From JTS-RE9 sp964649195 (GTDB taxonomy: Bacteria > Planctomycetota > Phycisphaerae > Phycisphaerales > Phycisphaeraceae): a DNA stretch of 52,701 nucleotides. The stretch spans positions 1 through 52,701 of the forward strand of contig CAZYPK010000016.1 in the NCBI GenBank assembly GCA_964649195.1, given 5' to 3'. The notes beneath the pieces are model-generated. The model saw only the letters and a program-made list of their open reading frames with translations. It did no database searches and was not told the origin of the DNA. Within the stretch, counting starts at the first letter, position 1. Every line of letters begins with the position of its first letter. This document shows positions 10,001-16,835 of this stretch, piece after piece. Made by a program: the position numbers and the translations under genes.

Positions 10001-10209
10001 CCTCGGCGCTGGAAATGGCCGCATTCATCAGGCTTTTCGAGCGGTCGCTGGCCTTCTACCGGTCGCAGCCGGGCGAGGCGGCGAAGATGATCGCGGGGGG
10101 GCAGTGGCAGGCGCCGGCGAAGCTGAAAAACGATCCGCCTTCGCTGGCTTCGTATGCGCTGGTGGCGTCGGCGGTGATGAATCTGGACGAGGCCATCAAC
10201 AGGGAGTGA
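7087..10209 (+). CDS. Planctomycete cytochrome PSCyt1 / DUF1549 / DUF1553 secreted protein
   Basis: About 1040 residues. A signal peptide (LFISWFAAAFLALTHPASA) is followed by a PSCyt1 domain whose CFQCH at residues about 45-49 is a c-type haem site. Next come a DUF1549 domain (PWSRNAIDRFVLEEL, LSFDLTGLPPTWEE, about residues 155-390), a central region of unknown fold with a possible ligand-binding module, and a DUF1553 domain at the C-terminus (NPLTARVTVNLHWQTIFGSGL, then TYRQSS). These proteins are abundant in planctomycetes and are usually paired with DUF1501 proteins, as here; they are thought to act outside the cytoplasm in carbohydrate breakdown, but the chemistry is unproven. The next gene starts 5 bp after the stop. 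A second ATG at 7093 is equally possible. Confidence 0.93.
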   Translation: MIMSRHRLFISWFAAAFLALTHPASAAGEAVDFDRDVRPILSNHCFQCHGPDEANRKAKLRLDVREAAIDGSKGDAAIVPGRPGESLALQRIISDDPDEVMPPAKANKNLSKRQMETLRKWIEQGAPWAAHWSFVAPTKSPPPADGTIQGKPWSRNAIDRFVLEELNRHRLAPSPEADRRTLIRRLSFDLTGLPPTWEETHAFIADTSPDAYEKVVDRLLASPHFGERMAMVWLDAARYSDTDGFQQDTTRTNWPWRDWVVQAFNGNMPYDRFTIEQFAGDLLPDAKPEQVLATTFFRNHMTNGEGGRDPEESRIDYVMDRVETMGTLWLGLTLNCTQCHTHKYDPITHAEYYRLFAFFNSIDETGQAGGNAKPYLKIDSPVNQKLLATAQQESSRRKAALDAVAKEAEPGFAAWLGERVQAIGGNGEHQSWHVVKPRALRTVGGAILTWHEDGSIRATGPDSRHEDYLVHARSTLPRVTGLKLEVLRDDALPGAKFARSADGHFIATGLKISVRSMDGSQDRPVNVASSAASFSADKKANKGYGPVNELLDDDPRTGWASHGIKEDQSSLTAVFAFEEAVTLAEDEELLVEIHHRPLKGHQNIGRFRLSLTDEAGPVIRGVSASPLEQVAAAKETEAAKLPARLRDELKAQYLADHAAYRQAKELLDRANRRVGELRTASVNVMVLKERDKPRVSHRLLRGEWDKKGEVVEPATPAALSPWPDGVKRDRLGLAKWIVDQNNPLTARVTVNLHWQTIFGSGLVRTPEDFGAQGERPTHPKLLDHLAVDLVENEWDLRRLIRLMVTSATYRQSSSVSTDLLARDPDNRLLARANRFRLPSWMLRDGALRSGGLLNDAMGGPPVKPYHPDGVWEDITMGRFKYDATVGPDQYRRTIYAFWRRSAAPVFLFDNAQRRVCEVRVLRTNTPLHALTLMNDPTYLESSRALAATAMMEGKTREERMKVIARRVLSRDPSALEMAAFIRLFERSLAFYRSQPGEAAKMIAGGQWQAPAKLKNDPPSLASYALVASAVMNLDEAINRE

Positions 10210-10214
10210 TTCGC

Positions 10215-11660
10215 GTGACCGACCTGCACGAACAAATGATGCCGATGACCCGCCGCTATTTTCTGGGGCGATCGATGGGTGTGAGCCTGGGCGCGATGGC
10301 CCTGCAAGGCATGCTCGCCGACCGCGCCGCCGCTTCCGCTTCTGCCACTGCTTCTGCCCCTGCCCCTCTCTTCCCCCCCAAGGTCAAGCGCGTCATCTTT
10401 CTCACGCAGTCGGGCGGGCCGACGCAGATCGAGCTTTTCGATCCCAAACCGCAGCTTCAGCAGTGGGCCGGCAAGGAACTGCCTGATTCCGTCCGTCAGG
10501 GTCAGCGGCTCACCGGCATGACCGCCAATCAAAAGCAACTGGTCATGCCGAGCAAGACGCGCTTCCTTCGCAACACCATCAGCGGCACCGAGATCGGCCA
10601 CTGGCTTCCGCATACCGCGTCGATCGCCCATGAGCTTTGCGTGGTGCGCTCGATGCACACCGAATACATCAACCACGCCCCGGCGATGACCTTCATGCTC
10701 AGCGGCCATCAGCTTGCAGGACGGCCAAGCATGGGCGCGTGGGTCAGCTACGGCCTGGGTTCGGACAATCGGGAACTGCCTGATTATGTCGTGCTCGTCT
10801 CGCGCATGCAGCGGCCAAGCGATCAGCCGCTTTACGATCACTACTGGGGCAGCGGCTTTCTGCCTTCGCGGTATCAGGGCGTCAAGTTCCGCAACGCGAA
10901 GGAGCCGGTGCTTTTTCTCAAGGACCCCGATGGCCTGCCTTCGCATCTTCGCAAGGCGATGATCGACGCGGTGGGGCAGGTCAATCAGGCGAAACTCGAT
11001 GCGACCAACGATCCGGAAATCGCCACGCGAATCCGGCAATACGAGATGGCGTTTCGCATGCAGAGTTCGGTGCCGGGGCTGATGGATATGTCGGATGAAC
11101 CGGCGGAAACCTTCGAGCTTTACGGCCCCGACTCGCGACGGCCCGGTTCCTATGCCGCCAACTGCATCCTCGCCCGTCGCATGGCCGAGCGCGGAGTCCG
11201 CTTCATTCAACTCTTCCATCCCGACTGGGATCATCACTCGCGGCTGGAGTCGTGGTGCGTGGCCCGCTGCCGGGACACCGATCAGCCTTCGGCGGCGCTC
11301 ATCAAGGATCTGAAGCGGCGCGGCATGCTCGATGACACGCTCGTCATCTGGGGCGGCGAGTTCGGGCGCGGCGTCGCCGGGCAGGGCGATTACAAAAGCG
11401 CCGAGGCCGGCCGTGATCATCACCCGCGCTGCTTCTCCATGTGGCTCGCAGGCGGCGGCATCAAGACCGGCGGCGTGTATGGCGCGACCGATGACTTCAG
11501 CTACAACGTCGCGGAGAATCCCGTGCACGTGCACGACCTGCACGCCACCGTGATGCACCTGCTTGGCATCGATCACACGAAACTGACCTACCGTTTTCAG
11601 GGCCGGGATTTTCGGCTCACGGATGTGCACGGGAAGATCGCGCGCGGGATTCTGGCGTGA
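10215..11660 (+). CDS. DUF1501 secreted protein with Tat-type signal
   Basis: A 481-residue DUF1501 protein (alkaline-phosphatase-like fold, related to sulfatases). The N-terminus MTRRYFLGRSMGVSLGAMAL carries a twin-arginine motif, so export is likely through Tat. Family landmarks include VIFLTQSGGPTQIELFDPK, SMHTEYINHAPAMTFMLSG, WGGEFGR and the C-terminal HLLGIDHTKLTYRFQGRDFRL. The GTG at 10215 is chosen because GGGAG lies 8 nt upstream; an ATG at 10236 is also in frame and nearer the RR motif. It forms an operon with the PSCyt1 gene, the standard planctomycete pair. The function of either partner is not established. Confidence 0.92.
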   Translation: MTDLHEQMMPMTRRYFLGRSMGVSLGAMALQGMLADRAAASASATASAPAPLFPPKVKRVIFLTQSGGPTQIELFDPKPQLQQWAGKELPDSVRQGQRLTGMTANQKQLVMPSKTRFLRNTISGTEIGHWLPHTASIAHELCVVRSMHTEYINHAPAMTFMLSGHQLAGRPSMGAWVSYGLGSDNRELPDYVVLVSRMQRPSDQPLYDHYWGSGFLPSRYQGVKFRNAKEPVLFLKDPDGLPSHLRKAMIDAVGQVNQAKLDATNDPEIATRIRQYEMAFRMQSSVPGLMDMSDEPAETFELYGPDSRRPGSYAANCILARRMAERGVRFIQLFHPDWDHHSRLESWCVARCRDTDQPSAALIKDLKRRGMLDDTLVIWGGEFGRGVAGQGDYKSAEAGRDHHPRCFSMWLAGGGIKTGGVYGATDDFSYNVAENPVHVHDLHATVMHLLGIDHTKLTYRFQGRDFRLTDVHGKIARGILA

Positions 11661-11665
11661 AGACT

Positions 11666-11685
11666 CCGTTCGCCGAGGCGAACGG
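11666..11685. repeat. CCGTTCGCC hairpin repeat
   Basis: CCGTTCGCC-GA-GGCGAACGG, a perfect 9-bp stem 5 bp after the DUF1501 stop. The same hairpin occurs at 23239-23258 and 37368-37387, the last also just after a gene. No U-run follows, so if it ends transcription it is not a standard intrinsic terminator. It could be a REP-like repeat. Confidence 0.6.
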
Positions 11686-11696
11686 CTAAATATGTG

Positions 11697-12281
11697 ATGC
11701 ATGAAATGAACCGTTCATCCCGCTGGCCGCGCCGGTTGCTCGCGCTGGCTATCGTACCCACCTGCTGGCTGGGCATGATGGCGGTACACGAACTGGGGCA
11801 CGTGCTCGCGGCATGGCTCGTCGGCGCGAAGGTCGAGCGCGTCGTGCTGCATCCGTTCGCCTTCTCGCGCACCGATGTTGCCGTCAACGACAGTCCGCGA
11901 TTCATCATCTGGATGGGACCGATTGTCGGTTGTGTAATGCCTTTGATGCTTTGGGGATTGGCTGCGCTGCGGCGAATGTCCTGCGCATTCGTCTTCAAGT
12001 TCTTCGCCGGCTTCTGTCTGATCGCCAACGGCATCTATATCGGGTACGGCTGGCTGGAAGAGGGCGGAGACGCGAGCGACCTTCACGCCTTGGGTGAATC
12101 AGGCTTGATGATGACCATCGCCGGCACCATCACCGCCGTCATCGGGCTTGCGCTCTGGAGTCATGTGCGTGAGGAGTTTGGATTCGGAAAGGAGACGCGC
12201 GAGGTGTCGGTACGTCTCGTGATCGGAACGGCGGCGCTTTTTGTTGCGCTGCTGATCGTCGGATTTCTGCTGTCAAATTGA
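11697..12281 (+). CDS. Small membrane protein with HELGH zinc motif (M50-like)
   Basis: A 194-residue membrane protein with about five hydrophobic segments. The first segment contains MAVHELGHVLAAWLVG, the HExxH zinc site of site-2-type (M50) metalloproteases in the usual position inside a membrane helix. The second M50 signature (NxxPxxxLDG or similar) is not apparent; after HELGH comes FIIWMGPIVGCVMPLML, which may be a reduced version. It could be a small intramembrane protease or a non-catalytic relative. A GTG one codon earlier is the other possible start. It converges on the oxidoreductase gene with 8 bp between stops. Confidence 0.6.
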   Translation: MHEMNRSSRWPRRLLALAIVPTCWLGMMAVHELGHVLAAWLVGAKVERVVLHPFAFSRTDVAVNDSPRFIIWMGPIVGCVMPLMLWGLAALRRMSCAFVFKFFAGFCLIANGIYIGYGWLEEGGDASDLHALGESGLMMTIAGTITAVIGLALWSHVREEFGFGKETREVSVRLVIGTAALFVALLIVGFLLSN

Positions 12282-12289
12282 AAGGCGGA

Positions 12290-15200
12290 TCACGCCCTCG
12301 CCTTGGGCGACACCTGTCCCGGACTCGTCACCTTGATCACCGGCAGATGCACCACGCCCTGCGGCTCGTTCACCTCTTCGATGATGTGCGCCGCGGGCGG
12401 CTCGAAGAGTTCGGGGTCCTGCTTGAGCAGCAGTTCGGCGCGCTGTTTGGCCGCCTCCATTTTCGGGTAACGGATTTCGCGGAAGCCGGTGACGGGTTCG
12501 ACGACGTTGAGGATGGCGCACCACTGCTCGTAGGCGCGGGGGTGGATGCCGGGCGTGTTCGCGGTCCAGTCGAGCTTGGCGACGAGGCTTTCGTACCAGT
12601 CGCGGAACTCGCGCTCCCTGCGGTGCCAGTTGGGCATGAGCTTGCGCAGGAAACCCATCCGGCTCATCATGCGCAGCTGCCAGTCGCGGCTCTTCCAGTT
12701 GAAGCGTATCTTGAAGCCGAAGAGTTCGAACTCAGGACGGTTGTGATGCTTGTAGATGATCCTGTCGCCGTTGGCGGGATTGACATTGAAGCGGCGGCGA
12801 TCGTTCTTGTATTTCTCGGGGCTGGTATAGAGCGAAGCGCAATAAACCTCGTCCTTGATGAGCATCGCCTTGGCCAGGTTCCAGACCACGGCCCGTGTCA
12901 GGCGGTAGCCGCGCGATGGATCATCGCGCAGGAATACTTTCAACACCTGCTCGGCATACCGGTCGGCATAATCGATGCCGCCCCAGATCATGCAGTCGTA
13001 GGCCCGCACGACGAAATCGCGCATCAGCGGATCGGGGATGCGCAGGTGGCGGACCTTCCGCTGCACCTGCTTGATGAGGACGCGGTATTGCTTGGCGAGG
13101 CGCTTGCCCTTGCGGCCGCCGCCGTACCAGGCGCGGAGCGTGTTGTGCTTGCGGCGGAAGGCCTTGAGGGATGTTTCGTATTCATGCCGGGCTTCGACGA
13201 TGAAGAGGTCGGGGCGGATCGCGATCTTGCGGCCGATGTTGAAGGCCCGCATGTTGCGCTCGACATCGGAACGGATCACGGTGCGGATCGATTTCTCGAT
13301 CGCGTCCTTGGTCAACGGCAACAAGCCCTGCTGAAACGCGATGCCCAGCATCATGATGTTGGCGTAGAGCTTGGAATCGAGGACGCGCTCGCAGAGGTCG
13401 CCGACGTTGAAGCCGAAGTATTGCCTGGTGTATTGGCGCAGCATCGCTTCGAGATCGCCGGCACGGAAATCATCCCGGCCCATGAGCGAAAGAATCGTCG
13501 GCGTCTTGGCGGTGTTGATGACGGCGGCGGTGCGGTCGGGCGAGGCGACGCGGTAGGGCACCGAGGGATCGATCGCGCGGGTGGCTTCGAGCAGGTCGAT
13601 GCCAAGGAGCAGGTCGGCTTTGCCGTAGGGGATGATGGGCGTGGTGGTGGGAGGGGATTTCGGATTTTGGATTTCGGATTTCGGATTTGAAAACGCAGCG
13701 TCGCCGGCGGATGGACGCGAATAAACCAGTTGCGAGAACACGCCGCCGTTGCGGATGGCCAGTCCCTTTTTATCCAGGAACTGAACGTCGTAGCCCATCT
13801 CGTGGCCCGCATTGACGAGGATTGCCGTGACCAGGCCGATGCCCATGCCGCCCACGCCGCTGAGGTAGCAGCGCCACATATCCTGATCGGCATGGATCGG
13901 TCGCGGCGGGTCGGGCAGGTCGGAAAGGTTCACATGCTCATCGCCCATGCGCGGCGGTTGCTTGCGGATGATCGTCACTTCCTCAAAGCTCGGGCAGGCA
14001 TGAATCCGCTGGCAGGCGCCGTCGTTGACGCACCAGCTCATGTCGGTCTGAATCTTGGGGCCGTAGTCGGTATCGACGATCTTCAGGCCCGGGCAGCCGG
14101 TCTGGTTGGTGCATTCGAGGCAGAATTCGCATACCGCCGTCGAGACGTTCATGTGCGTCTTGCGCGGGATGAAGCCTTGCTCGCGGAAGGTTTCGCGTTC
14201 GACCTTGCGGGCGCGTCGATGGAAGGTGATGCCGCACTCCTTGTCGGCGATGACGATCTTCACGCCGTCGGCGAGGATCGTCTGCTCCAGCAGCTTGCGA
14301 TAGCGATCGCGGTCGGCGGGATTGATGCGGACGATGCGGACATCCTTGGCAAGCTGTTTGGGAATCATCGCGGAGACGATTCGCTCGATGTCCTGGGCGA
14401 ACATCTCCTTGCCCATGAGGTCGTACTCGAGGCCGGCGTGGGTCTGGTGGCCGGTCATGGCCGTGGTGTTGTTGGCGAGGATGATGTAGGTGATGTCCTG
14501 TCCGGCGCCGATGGAATGGCTGATGGCGATCTGGCCGGAGTGGAAGAAGGTGCCGTCGCCCATGAAGACGATCTGCTTGTTGTCGATGAAGGGATCGATG
14601 CCGCTGCCGGTGCCGCCGCCCAGGCCCATGCCCGAGTAGTTGTGCATGAGCGGCTTGTTGGGCTCGAACATGAGCATGGTGTAGCAGCCGGTGTCGCCGT
14701 GGGCGATCATGTCCACCGGTTTTCGTTTGTGCCGGGAGAGCATGTAGGTCGGGTTGAGCAGATCGTTGCGCAGCTCCAGCAGAACCGAGGACGAATCACG
14801 ATGCGGGCAGCCGGGGCAGAAGGCGGGCGTTCGCGTCGGAACATGAACGCGATAGGAAGCGGTTTCGCGGATGCGGTTGAGTTCGGAGGTGAGGCGGCCG
14901 TTGATCATCTCGCGCGGCAGCGTGGGATGCTTCTGCATCAGCGGCACGAGGCGCTCGATGAGGAGCGAAGGATTCAGGCCGCGCGTGGTGGGGATGCCGG
15001 CCAGCGGTTTGGGAAACTGCTTGCCGTAGATATCGACCTTGATTTCGCCGGCCTGCCGCAGCGGGGCGAGGATCTCCAGCACCTGGCGCTCGACAAAACC
15101 GCGGCGTTCCTCGATGACGATGACCTGCTCGCACTGTCGGGCGAAGTCGGTGACGATCGCTTCATCCACCGGATAAACCATGCCCAGCTTGAGGATCGGC

Positions 15201-16072
15201 ACCTGCCCGGTCAGGCCCATTTCATGCAGGGCATGGGCGAGGTACATGTATGCCGTGCCCGCGGCGATGAAGCCCATCGGCACGACTTCATCCTTGTTGG
15301 GCTTGTGCAGGATGCGGTTGATGCCCAGCCTGCGCGCCTCGATTTTCAGCGCGGCAAACCGGCGATCCATCTCGATCTCGCGCCGCCAGGTGCGCGGCGG
15401 GAGCAGCACGGTCTTCTCCAGGTTCGGCTCGATGTCCTTCTCGTAGCTGAGCGATGTTTTTTGGTGCTCGTTGACTTCGGGATAGTGGTTCGGGTAGCAC
15501 TCGACCGTGCCGCCGCCGTCGGCGAGGTTGGTCGTGATGAGGTAGCCGATGAAAATGTTGCCGGCCTTGCCCAGCTTGAAGCCGAGGTTGACCCAGTCCT
15601 TCACTTCCTGCGGCGATGACGGCTCGATCACCGGCATGCGGACATGCTCCGCCAGATAGCGCGAGTCGGCGGGCACCTGCGTCGAGTCGGACCACGGATC
15701 ATCCCCGCAGATGATCAGGCCGCCGCCTTCGTCCTTGGTGCCCGCGAGGACGCCCAGGGCCAGGGCGTCGCTGGCGACATGAAGACCGACGGACTTGAAC
15801 GCGGTGATCGCCCGGCAGCCGGCCATCTGGGCGCCGTTGACCATGGCGAGCGACAGGGCTTCGTTGTTGGCGAGCTTGGCCACCATGCCGTGCTGATCGA
15901 GCAGCGGGGCGATGGCGGTGAGCGTGTCGAAGAAGGAGGCGATGGGCGAACCGGGATACCCCGTGAGCAGGTGGACGCCACCCTCGGTTTCGAGGGCGCC
16001 CTTCACCAGCAGTTCGTTGCCGGTGAATACTTCACGACCGGCGTTCTGAATGAATCGAGGATCGATGGCCAT
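12290..16072 (-). CDS. Indolepyruvate:ferredoxin oxidoreductase, fused alpha-beta form
   Basis: A 1260-residue single-chain 2-oxoacid:ferredoxin oxidoreductase that converts aryl pyruvates to aryl-acetyl-CoA with TPP and ferredoxin. Order: pyrimidine-binding domain (LLTGYPGSPIASFFDTL, residues 36-52), a C-terminal-type domain with CPGCPHRDSS near residue 418, the TPP-binding domain with GDGTFFHSGQIAIS and ILANNTTAMTG near 500-530, cysteines for FeS clusters near 645-680 (CEFCLEC, CPG, CVNDGAC, ACP), the gamma/beta domain (SGVGGMGIGLVTAILVNAG, near 720), and a long C-terminal DUF6537-like region. The gamma domain has an in-frame segment SNPKSEIQNPKSPP encoded by a 7-bp repeat array (13654-13688) in place of a short loop. 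The other motifs look intact. Confidence 0.93.
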   Translation of the reverse strand: MAIDPRFIQNAGREVFTGNELLVKGALETEGGVHLLTGYPGSPIASFFDTLTAIAPLLDQHGMVAKLANNEALSLAMVNGAQMAGCRAITAFKSVGLHVASDALALGVLAGTKDEGGGLIICGDDPWSDSTQVPADSRYLAEHVRMPVIEPSSPQEVKDWVNLGFKLGKAGNIFIGYLITTNLADGGGTVECYPNHYPEVNEHQKTSLSYEKDIEPNLEKTVLLPPRTWRREIEMDRRFAALKIEARRLGINRILHKPNKDEVVPMGFIAAGTAYMYLAHALHEMGLTGQVPILKLGMVYPVDEAIVTDFARQCEQVIVIEERRGFVERQVLEILAPLRQAGEIKVDIYGKQFPKPLAGIPTTRGLNPSLLIERLVPLMQKHPTLPREMINGRLTSELNRIRETASYRVHVPTRTPAFCPGCPHRDSSSVLLELRNDLLNPTYMLSRHKRKPVDMIAHGDTGCYTMLMFEPNKPLMHNYSGMGLGGGTGSGIDPFIDNKQIVFMGDGTFFHSGQIAISHSIGAGQDITYIILANNTTAMTGHQTHAGLEYDLMGKEMFAQDIERIVSAMIPKQLAKDVRIVRINPADRDRYRKLLEQTILADGVKIVIADKECGITFHRRARKVERETFREQGFIPRKTHMNVSTAVCEFCLECTNQTGCPGLKIVDTDYGPKIQTDMSWCVNDGACQRIHACPSFEEVTIIRKQPPRMGDEHVNLSDLPDPPRPIHADQDMWRCYLSGVGGMGIGLVTAILVNAGHEMGYDVQFLDKKGLAIRNGGVFSQLVYSRPSAGDAAFSNPKSEIQNPKSPPTTTPIIPYGKADLLLGIDLLEATRAIDPSVPYRVASPDRTAAVINTAKTPTILSLMGRDDFRAGDLEAMLRQYTRQYFGFNVGDLCERVLDSKLYANIMMLGIAFQQGLLPLTKDAIEKSIRTVIRSDVERNMRAFNIGRKIAIRPDLFIVEARHEYETSLKAFRRKHNTLRAWYGGGRKGKRLAKQYRVLIKQVQRKVRHLRIPDPLMRDFVVRAYDCMIWGGIDYADRYAEQVLKVFLRDDPSRGYRLTRAVVWNLAKAMLIKDEVYCASLYTSPEKYKNDRRRFNVNPANGDRIIYKHHNRPEFELFGFKIRFNWKSRDWQLRMMSRMGFLRKLMPNWHRREREFRDWYESLVAKLDWTANTPGIHPRAYEQWCAILNVVEPVTGFREIRYPKMEAAKQRAELLLKQDPELFEPPAAHIIEEVNEPQGVVHLPVIKVTSPGQVSPKARA
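13654..13688. repeat. GGATTTC heptamer array inside the oxidoreductase gene
   Basis: About five GGATTTC-type units, one with an extra T. Read on the minus strand the array encodes NPKSEIQNPKS. It sits in a surface-loop position after LVYSRPSAGDAAF, between conserved strands. The same unit occurs in murD (20717-20750) and between genes at 23320-23370. Confidence 0.85.
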
Positions 16073-16080
16073 AAGAAAAG

Positions 16081-16128
16081 CCGGGAAGAGCCGGGGGAGC
16101 CGGGGGAGCCGGGGGGCCGGGGGGCCGC
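16081..16128. repeat. GCCGGGGGA tandem tract
   Basis: Short tandem units (GCCGGGGGA, then GCCGGGGGG) directly upstream of the oxidoreductase start. Sequence symmetry does not suggest a promoter here; the tract may affect the leader of that gene. Confidence 0.5.
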
Positions 16129-16212
16129 CTGTCGGCGAACCAACCCGCCATCATACTCCAATCGACCGATTGATGCCAAAAGGGATAAGGATTCAATCAA
16201 GGGCGGGATTCC

Positions 16213-16259
16213 CGAATAACCCCACACCCCAAGCCGCTTGCGGCTTCGCGATCCCCCGG
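16213..16259. mobile_element. Half copy of the 73-bp element
   Basis: CGAATAACC followed by the AGCCGCTTGCGGCTTCGC core matches the left two-thirds of 5102-5174; the right end with GGTTATTCAG is missing. It faces the complete copy at 16556-16628 across a decayed gene. Confidence 0.55.
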
Positions 16260-16262
16260 CGG

Positions 16263-16555
16263 GCCTTACGAGGCGCTCGACGACGATCCGATCTCTCTGG
16301 CGATAAGACAAGAACTTCCTCAACGAAATCAATCGGCATCCGCCCCTGACGCCGGAGGAGCGGGAGAAAAACCGCAAGGCGATAGCCGAGGCGTAAGCGA
16401 TCCAATATCTCCGCCGCGCCGGCGGGAAAGGAATCGAACTGGGTGCCGACCAACGGGCGCGACTTTTGAAGTCCTTTTCCGCTGCTTCTACGGCCTGGAA
16501 AAACCGCTGTTCGACAAGACCTGGACGCTGCCGGACATCGAGCAGGTGAAATGGA
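16263..16555 (+). pseudogene. Decayed coding remnant between repeat elements
   Basis: No frame stays open, but protein-like pieces appear in different frames: YEALDDDPISLAIRQ from 16267, NFLNEINRHPPLTPEEREKN from 16313 ending at a stop, and CFYGLEKPLFDKTWTLPDIE further on. This pattern suggests a gene broken by several frameshifts. I do not recognise the family. It is bracketed by a half copy and a complete copy of the 73-bp element, which may have taken part in its decay or transport. Confidence 0.35.
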
Positions 16556-16628
16556 AGAATAACCTCCGATGTACCGTGAACCAGGGGATTGCGAAGCCGC
16601 AAGCGGCTTGGGCATGAGGGTTATTCAG
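16556..16628. mobile_element. Second full copy of the 73-bp element, inverted
   Basis: The same length as 5102-5174 and the reverse complement of it over almost its whole length, with ends GAATAACC and GGTTATTCAG and the GCCGCAAGCGGCT core. Differences are scattered single bases. Confidence 0.65.
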
Positions 16629-16636
16629 CAATCCCC

Positions 16637-16690
16637 TTTGTCATTTGGCGTTTCCCAGCGAAAGCGGTTCGGCGAACCCAACGGCCCTGG
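16637..16690. mobile_element. Remnant end of the 218-bp MITE-like element
   Basis: TTTGTCATTTGG, then TTCCCAGCGAAAGCGGTTCGG and AACGGCCCTG, match one end of the elements at 28484-28702 and 41949-42166. The rest of 16691-16835 shows no gene. Confidence 0.5.
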
Positions 16691-16835
16691 GGTAACCCCC
16701 GACTTCGCCGCCATTTGCCTGTCAAAACGACTCTTGCATGAAATAGACTCCCCCGTCGGGCGTTAAGCCCTGCACGGGAGCGTTATTGATTGGCGGGCTG
16801 CCGGGCTTCATTCCCCTTTTTCATAGGGCAATTTC

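Noticed and set aside
11666..11685. Calling the CCGTTCGCC hairpin an intrinsic terminator
   Set aside because: No run of T follows in either direction and it also occurs upstream of a gene (23239-23258).
13730..15619. A 629-residue plus-strand frame
   Set aside because: It is antisense to the oxidoreductase, whose TPP and FeS motifs are unmistakable.
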